Shown here piece by piece: positions 1 to 7,900 of a stretch of DNA of 34,292 nt. This DNA comes from Methylobacterium sp. Leaf99. GTDB lineage: Bacteria > Pseudomonadota > Alphaproteobacteria > Rhizobiales > Beijerinckiaceae. The stretch spans positions 1 through 34,292 of the forward strand of contig NZ_LMMU01000010.1 in assembly GCF_001422375.1 (NCBI RefSeq). The letters run 5' to 3'. The notes beneath the pieces are model-generated. The model searched no databases. It saw only the letters and a list, made by a program, of their open reading frames with translations, and was not told the origin of the DNA. Numbering within the stretch: position 1 is the first letter of the stretch; each line of letters begins with the position of its first letter. The translations under genes and the position numbers were made by a program.

Positions 1-112
1 CGATCATCTCCGCCCGCACGGCCTCCGCCACCGCCGGAAGATCGCTCTCCGGCAACGCGCGCAGGGCGGAGGTCTCGGACAGACCGTCCAGAATCGAGCT
101 TTGCTGTGACAC
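1..112 (-). CDS. dxs: 1-deoxy-D-xylulose-5-phosphate synthase, N-terminal fragment (partial)
   Basis: Only the first 37 codons are inside the window; the gene continues past its left edge. The translation after a GTG start contains SSILDGLSETSALRALPE followed by a short helix ending in RAEMI. This has the layout of the DXS N-terminus (LLD-x-I/L, then an LRxLP...L...LRxE(L/M)I helix). DXS condenses pyruvate and glyceraldehyde 3-phosphate in the first step of the non-mevalonate isoprenoid pathway, in the cytoplasm, using thiamine diphosphate. I chose the GTG at 112 because a GAGG lies nine bases upstream; in-frame GTGs at 121 and 127 are alternatives. The gene follows xseB on the same strand 122 bases downstream, and xseB-dxs is a common order in alphaproteobacteria. 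No catalytic residues are visible in this fragment. Confidence 0.72.
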   Translation of the reverse strand, partial: MSQQSSILDGLSETSALRALPESDLPAVAEAVRAEMI

Positions 113-234
113 CGAAAGCACCCTCACGTCCGGAGGAAAGACATGCGCGCAAAGGATTGCGGCAACTGAATTTTTGGTAGTGGGGGCAGGGGACCGAAGG
201 CCCCGTTCACCCGATCCTGCGCCCGCCCGGACAT

Positions 235-531
235 CTACTCGACGTCGAGGGGCGCCGTGCCGGCGGCCTTGCCGTCGGCACCGAGGGTGATCTTCTGGAT
301 GCGGGCCTCGGCCCGCTGCAGCAGCGCGTCGCAATGGCGCTTGAGCGCCTCGCCGCGCTCGTAGATCGCCACGGATTCGTCGAGGGGCACGTCGCCCTTC
401 TCGAGGCTGCGGACGATGCCTTCGAGCTGTTCGAGGGCCCGCTCGAACGGCAGGTCCCGGATCGAAGCCAGATCCTGTTCGGCGGCGCCAGCATCGGTCG
501 ACGCCGGGACGGCGGAGCGCGCTGAAGTCAT
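235..531 (-). CDS. xseB: exodeoxyribonuclease VII small subunit
   Basis: This 98-residue protein matches the XseB family in length and pattern: LPFERALEQLEGIVRSLEKG, then DVPLDESVAIYERGEAL and a C-terminal helix LLQRAEARIQKI. The small subunit forms the helical part of exonuclease VII with the XseA large subunit; the enzyme degrades single-stranded DNA from both ends in repair. The xseA gene is not in the window. The first 20 or so residues are low complexity and outside the conserved core, so the true start could be a little downstream. The gene lies upstream of dxs on the same strand. The 206 bases between this start and the end of the phosphatase gene at 738 hold no gene I can support, only a small hairpin. 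Confidence 0.93.
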   Translation of the reverse strand: MTSARSAVPASTDAGAAEQDLASIRDLPFERALEQLEGIVRSLEKGDVPLDESVAIYERGEALKRHCDALLQRAEARIQKITLGADGKAAGTAPLDVE

Positions 532-711
532 TCCAGTCTACCCTTCATCGTGCGGGTCTAAGCCCGGGCCCGTCCGCTCCACAACCCCGCAGACCTGAGG
601 ACAACGCGTCGCCGGGCCGATTCGGCAACGGGGGCGTCGTTTCGGCCACACCCTGCCGGGTTGAAGCTTTGGTTGCGAAACCGGTGTCAAGTGACTGTCG
701 GACATCGGAGA

Positions 712-726
712 TCGGCGTATCGCCGA
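712..726. terminator. short GC hairpin downstream of the phosphatase gene
   Basis: TCGGCG and CGCCGA flank the trinucleotide TAT, giving a perfect six-base-pair stem eleven bases beyond the stop of the minus-strand phosphatase gene. No T run follows on the minus strand, so it is only a weak candidate for a terminator or 3'-end stabiliser. Confidence 0.3.
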
Positions 727-737
727 GCGATTCGTCC

Positions 738-1250
738 TCACGTCAACGCGAGACGGAACGGCGTACCCTCGAAGGCGTCGGCACCGCGCCCGATCCGGGC
801 GATGGCGGCGCTCATGCGCCCGTCGCGGCCGAGCATCCGGTCGGCGATGGCGACGAACAGGGGGTTGGGCGTGGCGGAGGGCGCGGCCGCCCGCAGGGCG
901 TCGGCGATGGCGCCCTCGTCGCGCTCCGGCGCCAGGGCGCAGGCGGCGATGTAGGCGGCGGCCGTGGAGCGGCTGATGCCGGCGTAGCAGTGGATCACCA
1001 GGGGGTCGGCCCGGTCCCAGGCGGCGACGAAGTCGAGGATGCGGCCGATATGGGTCTCGTCGGCGAGGACGTGGCCCTCCATCGGCGCGGCGATGTCGCT
1101 GACCTCGACGACGCAGTGCCGGCCCTCGGGAATCGCGTCAGGCCGGGCAATCGCGGTGCCGGCCTTCATCAGGGTCATGAGACCGCGGGCGCCCGTGCTC
1201 GCCAGGGTCTCGGGCAGGCGCGACAGGGGGCAGACGTGGAGCGTGGGCAT
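738..1250 (-). CDS. protein tyrosine phosphatase-like protein
   Basis: This 170-residue protein carries the cysteine phosphatase signature HCYAGISR at residues 87-94. That is HC-x5-R, with nucleophile Cys88 and phosphate-binding Arg94. A likely general-acid region lies upstream (SDIAAPMEGH, about 51-60). It resembles the small stand-alone dual-specificity-like phosphatases annotated as tyrosine phosphatase or protein tyrosine phosphatase in alphaproteobacteria; the substrate is unknown. Its ATG shares one base with the TGA of the HD-domain gene (TGATG), so translation is probably coupled. It is the last gene of the ygfZ-tag-HD-phosphatase run on the minus strand. I see no signal peptide or membrane segment, so it should be cytoplasmic. 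The family call is strong; the physiological role is not known. Confidence 0.85.
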   Translation of the reverse strand: MPTLHVCPLSRLPETLASTGARGLMTLMKAGTAIARPDAIPEGRHCVVEVSDIAAPMEGHVLADETHIGRILDFVAAWDRADPLVIHCYAGISRSTAAAYIAACALAPERDEGAIADALRAAAPSATPNPLFVAIADRMLGRDGRMSAAIARIGRGADAFEGTPFRLALT

Positions 1251-1837
1251 CAGGCCTCCGCGAGGGTTTGGAAGCGGGCGAGGAAGCGGGCCTGCGCCAC
1301 GTCCGTCGGCCACGGTTCGATCAGGGCCTCGGCGCCGTCGGGCAGCGGCCCGGGCTCGCCGAAGATCGCAGCGGCCTCCGGGCGGTCGAAGCCCGCGAGG
1401 CGGATCGCCTCCCAGTAGGCCGCGATGCCGTCGGCGCGCTTGACCCGATGCGCCTCGTCCGGCGTCGGCTCGGGCAGGCCGAAGCGGGCGCGGATGGCGG
1501 CGAGCAGGCGCCGCTCCACCGCCTTGTAGGAATCGCCGATGGCCGCCTTGAACGGCGAGATGATGTCGCCGATCACGTATTCGGGCGCGTCGTGCAGGAG
1601 GAGTTCGAGGCGCCGGGCCGGGGGCAGGCCGGGTTCGAGCCCGGCGCCGATGGCCTCCACCAGCAGGGAGTGCTGGGCCACGGAGAACACGTGCGGCCCG
1701 GCGGTCTGGCCGTTCCAGCGGGCGACGCGGGCGAGGCCATGGGCGATGTCGGCGATGGCGATGTCGTCGGGCGAGGGATCGAGGAGGTCGAGGCGCCTCC
1801 CTGAGAGCATGCGCTGCCACGCGCGCGATCCGCTCAC
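1250..1837 (-). CDS. HD-domain hydrolase (YfbR-like nucleotidase/phosphohydrolase family)
   Basis: This 195-residue protein has the metal-binding pattern of HD phosphohydrolases: His56 in FSVAQHS, His82-Asp83 in LLLHDAPEYVIGDI, and Asp136 in RADGIAA. The sequence around the HD pair is typical of the family that includes YfbR, a deoxyribonucleoside 5'-monophosphatase. Nucleotide monophosphate hydrolysis is therefore an inference from family, not shown here. I chose the GTG at 1837 because it overlaps the tag stop codon as GTGA and keeps the SRAWQRMLSGRRLDLLDPSP start that I associate with homologues; an internal ATG at 1810 would lose it. The stop overlaps the phosphatase start by one base. 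Placement next to a DNA glycosylase fits a role in nucleotide-pool or repair housekeeping. Confidence 0.88.
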   Translation of the reverse strand: MSGSRAWQRMLSGRRLDLLDPSPDDIAIADIAHGLARVARWNGQTAGPHVFSVAQHSLLVEAIGAGLEPGLPPARRLELLLHDAPEYVIGDIISPFKAAIGDSYKAVERRLLAAIRARFGLPEPTPDEAHRVKRADGIAAYWEAIRLAGFDRPEAAAIFGEPGPLPDGAEALIEPWPTDVAQARFLARFQTLAEA

Positions 1838-2454
1838 GGGGTGACTCCCAGGGCGGCGCAGGGCGCGTGGCGGTGGCAGCCGACGAGGTGGTCGTTGACC
1901 ATGCCCACCGCCTGCATGAAGGCGTGGACGATGGTCGGGCCGCAGAAGGCGAACCCTTCCGCCTTCAAGGCCTTCGACAGCCGCCGCGACACCTCGGTCT
2001 CGGTGGCGATGCCGGCCCGCTCCGTCGCCCGGCCCTGGATCGGCGCACCGTCGACGAAATCCCATAGGAACCGCGAAAAGCCGGGGCCGCGTTCCTCGAG
2101 GGCGAGCCAGGCCTTCGCCCCCGCGATGGTGCCGACGATCTTGGCGCGGTTGCGGATGATGCCGGTGTCGCCCATCAGCCGTTCGACGTCGGCTTGCGTG
2201 AAGCGCGCGACGGCCTCCGGGTCGAAGCCCGCGAAGGCCCGGCGAAAGCCCTCGCGCCGGCGCAGAACCGTGATCCAGGACAGGCCGGCCTGGAACCCGT
2301 CGAGGATGAGTTTTTCATAGAGCGCCCGGCCGTCGTGCTCGGGCACGCCCCATTCGGTGTCGTGATAGGCGACGTAGACCGGGTCGAGGCCGGCCCACCA
2401 GCAGCGCGGGCAGCCGTCGGGATGGTGGATCAGGCCGGAGGATTCGGACAGCAT
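1834..2454 (-). CDS. tag: DNA-3-methyladenine glycosylase I
   Basis: The 206-residue product aligns along its length with Tag: an N-terminal CPRCWW, YHDTEWGVPEHD, LDGFQAGLSWITVLRRRE, GIIRNRAKI, and a C-terminal AVGMVNDHLVGCHRH. The zinc site seen in E. coli Tag (Cys4, His17, His175, Cys179) is matched by Cys18 and His31, with the same spacing of 13, and by the His and Cys of NDHLVGCHRH. The enzyme removes 3-methyladenine from alkylated DNA as the first step of base excision repair. The gene lies 46 bases downstream of ygfZ on the same strand and overlaps the HD gene by four bases. That points to one transcript covering ygfZ, tag, the HD hydrolase and the phosphatase. Confidence 0.96.
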   Translation of the reverse strand: MLSESSGLIHHPDGCPRCWWAGLDPVYVAYHDTEWGVPEHDGRALYEKLILDGFQAGLSWITVLRRREGFRRAFAGFDPEAVARFTQADVERLMGDTGIIRNRAKIVGTIAGAKAWLALEERGPGFSRFLWDFVDGAPIQGRATERAGIATETEVSRRLSKALKAEGFAFCGPTIVHAFMQAVGMVNDHLVGCHRHAPCAALGVTP

Positions 2455-2500
2455 GGTCCCGTCTTAACCGGAGAACGGGCCGGGAACAAACACCCCCGCG

Positions 2501-3364
2501 TCACCCCGCCTGCATCGCCTCGGGGAACGCGAAGGTGGCGAAGGACGGCTTCTCGACGCCGAGGCGCGCCCCGCCCGCCCGCAGGGGCTCGCCCGTGGCG
2601 ACGGCGTCGGCGAGGCGGTCGAGGCGCAGCATCGCGAGGCCGCGCGGGCCGGCGACGCTGCCCACGGTGCCGAGGCCGCGCGCACCGGCGGTGATCTCGG
2701 CGCCGCTCTCCAGGGTGCCCTCGACGGCGACCACGGGCACGATGCGGGTACGGGCGCTGCCCCGGTGCTGCATGCGCGACACCACCTCCTGGCCGACGTA
2801 GCAGCCTTTCTTGAAGTCGACGCCGCCGAGCTGGTCCATGAGCGCCTCGTGCGGGAAGGCATCGGAGAAGGCGAAGTCGCGCCCGCCCTCGGGGATGCCG
2901 AGGCCGATGCGGTGAGCGTGGTAATCGGCCTCGGTGGCGTCGGCGGAGAACGCGCCCTGCGCGGCGTAGAGCCGGGTGCCGAGGTCCGCGAGGCGGCCAT
3001 CCGTCACCACCTCGGTGTCCATCGCCGTCCCGGCGCCGTCCCAGGCGGCGGCGACGCTGAGGGTCGGATCGAGGGCGAGGGCCGCCTTGGCGCGCAGGCG
3101 GTAGAGGGTGAGGCGCTTGAGCAGATCGGGCGCCCGCGTCGCCTCCGTGTCGAGGCGGTAGCCGCCTTCGATCCCGGGGATTTCGATGCGGGAGATCAGG
3201 AAATCGAACAGCACCTTGCCCTGGGGGGTGAGCAGGGCGCCGAGGCGCGCCGCGCCCGGTTCCAGGGTCTCGACGTTGCAGGTGACGACGCCCTGCAGCA
3301 GGCCCGTGGAATCCTCGCCCGTGACGGTGACGACGGCGCGGTCGGGCAGCAGGGCGATGGGCAT
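2501..3364 (-). CDS. ygfZ: YgfZ/GcvT-like folate-binding protein (Fe-S enzyme maintenance)
   Basis: This 287-residue protein has the diagnostic YgfZ motif KGCYVGQE at residues 186-193 (conserved Cys188) and a GcvT-like fold, including the N-terminal LTPQGKVLFDFLI. Family members (YgfZ, CAF17/IBA57) bind tetrahydrofolate and support assembly or repair of Fe-S clusters in a subset of enzymes such as radical SAM proteins. I placed the start at the ATG at 3364 because GGAG lies six bases upstream; an upstream in-frame start at 3400 would add twelve residues outside the family. It is the first gene of the four-gene minus-strand run and is divergent from the dihydroorotase-like gene with an 87-base spacer. 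The suf Fe-S operon lies about 19 kb away in the same window. Confidence 0.93.
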   Translation of the reverse strand: MPIALLPDRAVVTVTGEDSTGLLQGVVTCNVETLEPGAARLGALLTPQGKVLFDFLISRIEIPGIEGGYRLDTEATRAPDLLKRLTLYRLRAKAALALDPTLSVAAAWDGAGTAMDTEVVTDGRLADLGTRLYAAQGAFSADATEADYHAHRIGLGIPEGGRDFAFSDAFPHEALMDQLGGVDFKKGCYVGQEVVSRMQHRGSARTRIVPVVAVEGTLESGAEITAGARGLGTVGSVAGPRGLAMLRLDRLADAVATGEPLRAGGARLGVEKPSFATFAFPEAMQAG

Positions 3365-3451
3365 GGCGGCTCCGGAGATATCCGTGGCGTTGCACGCCAC
3401 CGACGCCTGACATAAGCCGCCGCCACCCGCGTCTCAATGTGGAGCCCCACC

Positions 3452-4804
3452 ATGGACCCGTCTTCGGACCAGCCCTTCGACCTCGTGCTCGCCGGCGGCA
3501 CGATCGTGAATCAGGACGGCGAGCACCGGGCCGATCTCGGCATCCGGGCGGGGCGGATCACGGCCATGGGCGACCTGTCGCGGGCCGCCGCCGCCGAGCG
3601 GCGCGACTGCACAGGCCTGCACCTCCTGCCGGGCGTCATCGACAGCCAGGTCCATTTTCGCGAGCCCGGCCTCGACCACAAGGAGGATCTGGAATCGGGC
3701 TCCCGCGCGGCGGTGATGGGCGGCGTCACGGCGGTGTTCGAGATGCCCAACACCAACCCGCTCACCACCAGCGCCGCGGCCCTCGCCGACAAGGTCGCGC
3801 GGGCGCACCACCGGATGCATTGCGACTTCGCGTTCTGGGTCGGCGGCACCCACGAGAACGCCCATGAGGTCGCCGAACTGGAGCGCCTGCCGGGGGCGGC
3901 CGGCATCAAGGTGTTCGTCGGCTCGTCCACGGGCTCGCTCCTGGTGGAGGACGATGCCGGCGTCGCCGAGATCCTGAAGCGCACCCGGCGCCGGGCCGCC
4001 TTCCACGCCGAGGACGAGCCGATGCTGCGGGCGCAAGTGGATCGGCAGGTGCCGGGCGATCCCGCCTCGCACCCGGTCTGGCGCTCGCCCGAAGCGGCGC
4101 TCAGGGCGACGGAGCGCCTCGTGCGCATCGCCCGCGCCACGGGGGCGCGCATCCACATCCTGCACATCTCGACCAAAGAGGAGATGGTATTCCTCGGCGG
4201 CGCCAAGGACGTCGCCACCTGCGAGGTGACGCCCCACCACCTCACCCTCGACGGCGGGGAGGCCTATGCCCGCCTCGGCACCCTGGTGCAGATGAACCCG
4301 CCCGTGCGCGACGCCAGCCATCGCGACGGCATCTGGCACGGGCTGTCGCAGGGCGTCGCCGACGTGCTCGGCTCCGACCACGCGCCGCACCTCCTGTCGG
4401 AGAAGGCCAAGCCCTATCCGGCCTCGCCGTCAGGCATGACCGGGGTCCAGACCCTGGTGCCGATCATGCTCGACCACGTCGCCGCCGGCCGCCTGTCGCT
4501 GGCGCGCTTCGTCGATCTCACCAGTGCGGGCCCCAAGCGCCTGTTCGGCATCGCCCGCAAGGGGCGCCTCGCGGTGGGGTACGACGCCGACGTGACCGTG
4601 GTGGACCTCAAGCGCCGCGAGACCATCCGCAACGATTGGATCGCCTCGAAATGCGGCTGGACGCCCTATGACGGCGTCACGGTGACGGGCTGGCCCGTGG
4701 GCACCCTCGTGCGCGGCGCCCCCGTCATGTGGCAGGGCGAACTCACCGCCCCGTCGCGGGGCGAGGCCGTGGCGTTCGAGGAGACGCTGGCGGCGCGGGG
4801 CTGA
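3452..4804 (+). CDS. pyrC: dihydroorotase-like cyclic amidohydrolase
   Basis: The 450-residue protein has the class I dihydroorotase/amidohydrolase architecture: an N-terminal beta region (DLVLAGGTIVNQDGEHRADLGIRAGRI), the QVHFREPG strand at 67-74, MPNTNP, a likely carboxylated Lys153 in GIKVFVGSST, His185 (FHAEDE), His238 (HILHIS), and Asp309 in GSDHAPH. Dihydroorotases close carbamoyl-aspartate to dihydroorotate in pyrimidine synthesis. The oddity is that the usual HxH metal pair before FREPG reads Gln67-Val-His, so one zinc ligand is replaced. I recall related alphaproteobacterial proteins sharing this variant, so it may be a distinct subfamily with a different metal arrangement or another cyclic-amide substrate. 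The start at 3452 is preceded by GGAG with a seven-base spacing. No pyrB or other pyrimidine gene is adjacent. Confidence 0.85.
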   Translation: MDPSSDQPFDLVLAGGTIVNQDGEHRADLGIRAGRITAMGDLSRAAAAERRDCTGLHLLPGVIDSQVHFREPGLDHKEDLESGSRAAVMGGVTAVFEMPNTNPLTTSAAALADKVARAHHRMHCDFAFWVGGTHENAHEVAELERLPGAAGIKVFVGSSTGSLLVEDDAGVAEILKRTRRRAAFHAEDEPMLRAQVDRQVPGDPASHPVWRSPEAALRATERLVRIARATGARIHILHISTKEEMVFLGGAKDVATCEVTPHHLTLDGGEAYARLGTLVQMNPPVRDASHRDGIWHGLSQGVADVLGSDHAPHLLSEKAKPYPASPSGMTGVQTLVPIMLDHVAAGRLSLARFVDLTSAGPKRLFGIARKGRLAVGYDADVTVVDLKRRETIRNDWIASKCGWTPYDGVTVTGWPVGTLVRGAPVMWQGELTAPSRGEAVAFEETLAARG

Positions 4805-4860
4805 TTTTTTCGGGCGGCTCGCCCGGGGGGACGCCACCGCATCCGCCATCCCACACCCAA

Positions 4861-4907
4861 CCTCATCCTGAGGCGCCGGCGCGCAGCGCGGGCCTCGAAG
4901 GAGGGGG
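4861..4907 (+). repeat. dispersed intergenic repeat with CCTCATCCTGAGG end
   Basis: This stretch begins with the palindrome CCTCA-TCC-TGAGG, followed by a GC-rich stem (GCGC...GCGC) and CCTCGAAGGAGG. A related element in the opposite orientation lies in the sufD-sufS spacer (27426-27502) and contains the exact reverse complement of the 13-mer. I know this sequence type as a common intergenic repeat in Bradyrhizobium and Methylobacterium relatives. Here it fills most of the gap between the convergent dihydroorotase-like and synthetase genes. Confidence 0.7.
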
Positions 4908-4934
4908 GGAGAGACGGACGGCGGGGCTCCGCCC

Positions 4935-7900
4935 TCACGCCGCCTTCGGCGCGGCGTGGACCACCGGCACCGCCGGGGCGCCCTCCCACTCGGAATGGGC
5001 GGGGATCGACTCGCCCTTCATCACGATGGTGAGCGGGCGCAGGCGGGCATAGGCGCCGACCCTGGTGTCGTACAGCACCGTCGAGAACGCCCCCACCGAG
5101 ACGCCCTCGCCGACCACCACCCGGCCGACCTTCATGATCCGGTCCTCGTAGAGGTGGGTCTGCAGGGCCGCGGTGCGGTTGATGGTGGCGTAGTCGCCGA
5201 TGGTGACGCAGTCGAACTCGGTGATGTCGGTGGTGAGCATGCACACGCCGCGGCCGACCTTCACGCCGAGGAGCCGCAGCATCCAGGGCAGGAACGGCGT
5301 GCCGACGAGATGTTCGAGCAGGACCTTGCCGGCGAGCCCCCAGTACAGAACCGCCACGGCCTCCGTGCGCATGGCCCACCACGACCACATCGGCCGCATG
5401 CCGGGCTTGTAGACACCCATGAGCAGCCATTTCACCGCGATGACGGTGAAGGACTGGATGAACGCGATGGCGACGCTGACCAGGACGAAGGAGACGGCGA
5501 GCCCGGTCCAGTCCTGGGCCAGGATGGCGGGGTAGAAGTACCAGTCGATGGCGGTGATCGCGAGGGTGATGAACAGCATCGGCGAGAACGAGGTCGAGAA
5601 CGCTTCGAAGACGCCGCGCCGGAGCTTGGGGCCGAGGCCGGGCTCGTAGGTCTGGAGGTCGGAGCCGAGGTCGACGCGCTGGCGCGCCGGCAGCTTGATG
5701 GGCGGCGAGCCGAACCAGGTGTCGCCCGGCGCCATGAGGTCGTTGGCCGGGGGCTTCGACTTGATGCCGATGAGGACGTCGTCGGGGATGACGGCCCCCG
5801 GCGGCACCACGGCGTCGTTGCCGACGAAGACGCGCGCGCCCGTGTGGACCTCGTGCAGGTGCATCCAGCCGCGCCGGATCTCCTCCTCGCCGAACACCAC
5901 CTCGTCGGCGACGAAGTTGCGCATGCCGATATCGGCCAAGTCGTGGCGGCTGCCGAGGTTGGTCGAGATCTCGGCGCCCTGGCCCATGCGGGCGCCCATG
6001 AGCCGGTACCACGCCCGCATGTAGACCGTGGCGAACAGCGACGACAGGGTCTCGAGGGTGACCTCGGCGGCGAGCGCCACCGTCCATTTGCGCAGGTAGA
6101 ACCCGCTGTGGATCGAGTGGGTGCCGGCGGTGGCGCGCGGCAGGATCGCCCAGCGGATGCCGGCGATGAGGAACACCGTGCCGGCCGTCATCAGCATGGC
6201 CGTGGGCCAGGTCAGGAGCGGCAGGTACCAGTGGTAGTCGATGTCGGTGAGGTTGGAGAGCGAATCGCTGAGCTGGTCGAAGATGTAGAAGGCCGGGAAG
6301 ATCGGCAGCAGGCCGATGGCCGGGATCGCCGCCAGCAGGAAGGTGTAGAGCACCCCGAAGGCGAGGCGCCGCCGCGGCGAGGCCGTGGCCGGCTCCGGCA
6401 GGAGCGCGGGATCGACGGTGCCGACGCGGGCGCCCGGCGAGCCGTCCCAGGCCTCGGCCCGGCCCACCACCGTGCCGGTGGGGATCGTGGTGAGGTCGCC
6501 GATCTCGGCGTGGTCGCCGATGACCGTGTCGGGGCCGATGACGCAGGAGGCGCCGATGGCGACATCCGCCCCGATGGTGACCCGGCCGATGATGAGGGTA
6601 TCGCCCACCACCTCGGCGTTGGCGATGACGAGGCGGCCGCCCAGGGACCCGCCGGCCCCGATGGTGACGAGGTCGGGGGCGCCGATCTCCGCGTCGGAGA
6701 TCAGGGTGTCGTCGCCGATCTTGGCGCCGAGCAGGCGCAGGTAGAACACGATGGCGGGCGAGCCCTGGAGCCACTTGATGTGGACGAGCGGCGTCAGGCG
6801 CTGGGTCAGCCACCAGCGGTAATAGTACACGCCCCAGAGCGGGTAGCGCCCGGGCCTGGTCCGCCCGAGAATCAGCCACTTCGCCGCCACCGCGATGGCG
6901 GCGGTGACGGCGTTGATGCCGATATAGACCAGCAGCAGCACCGCGAGTTCGCCGAAGAAGCCGAGGCCCCCGCCCGTGAGCAGGAGGTAGGTCACGAAGA
7001 TGCCGAGCCATTGCGCGGTGGCGAGCGCGATGACGAAGGGCAGGGCGGCGGCCTGGGCGAGGCCGCAGAGGAAGCGCCGCCGGAACGAGGGCGGGGCGAA
7101 GCTGAGGTCCCGCACTGCCATCTCGGTGCCCGCCCCGCCGGTGCGCGCGATGAGGGCGTCGGCCATGGCCCGCAGGGTGCGTCGTCCGTAGACGTCCTGC
7201 AGGGTGATGGCCGCGAGCGCCGGCGCCTCCCGCACGGCGCCGACGAATCGGGCGGCGAGCAGAGAATGGCCGCCGAGATCGGTGAAGAAGTCGCCCTCGA
7301 ACGGGATCGCCTGGTTGCCGAACACCTGGGTGGCGGCGGCGAGGAGCGCCGCCTCGGTCTCGTTGCGCGGCGGCTCCTGCTCGCCCGAAACGTCGGCGAC
7401 GGTCAGGGTCGCCGCCCGCAGGGCCTTGCGGTCGACCTTGCCGGAGGTGAGACGGGGCAGCACCTCGGCCACCTCGAAATGCCCCGGCACCATGTAGGGC
7501 GGCATTTGCTCGGACAGGGTGTGCCGGAGGGCGGCCCTATCGATCTCGGTGCCGCGCTCGGGGACGAGGAAGGCGACGAGGCGGTCGACGCCGTCGTCCT
7601 GGCGCAGGACCACCGCCGCCTGGTTGATGCCGGGCAGCACCCCGATGCGCGATTCGATCTCGCCGAGCTCGACCCGGAAGCCGCGGATCTTGACCTGATC
7701 GTCGATGCGGCCGTGGAACAGGATGTTGCCGGCGGCATCCAGCGAGACCGCGTCGCCGGAGCGGTAGAGCACCGGGTCGGTCCCGTCCGAGGGATAAGGG
7801 TTGGCGATGAATTTTTCGGCCGTCAGCTCGGCCCGCTGGAGGTAGCCTTTCGCGACGCCGGGGCCGCCGATGAGCAGCTCGCCGGGTTGGCCGACCCCGA

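Noticed and set aside
4805..4825. T6 run next to a CGGGCG-GCT-CGCCCG hairpin after the dihydroorotase-like gene
   Set aside because: The T run is on the 5' side of the stem for plus-strand transcription and would read as A on the minus strand, so it is not a canonical intrinsic terminator.
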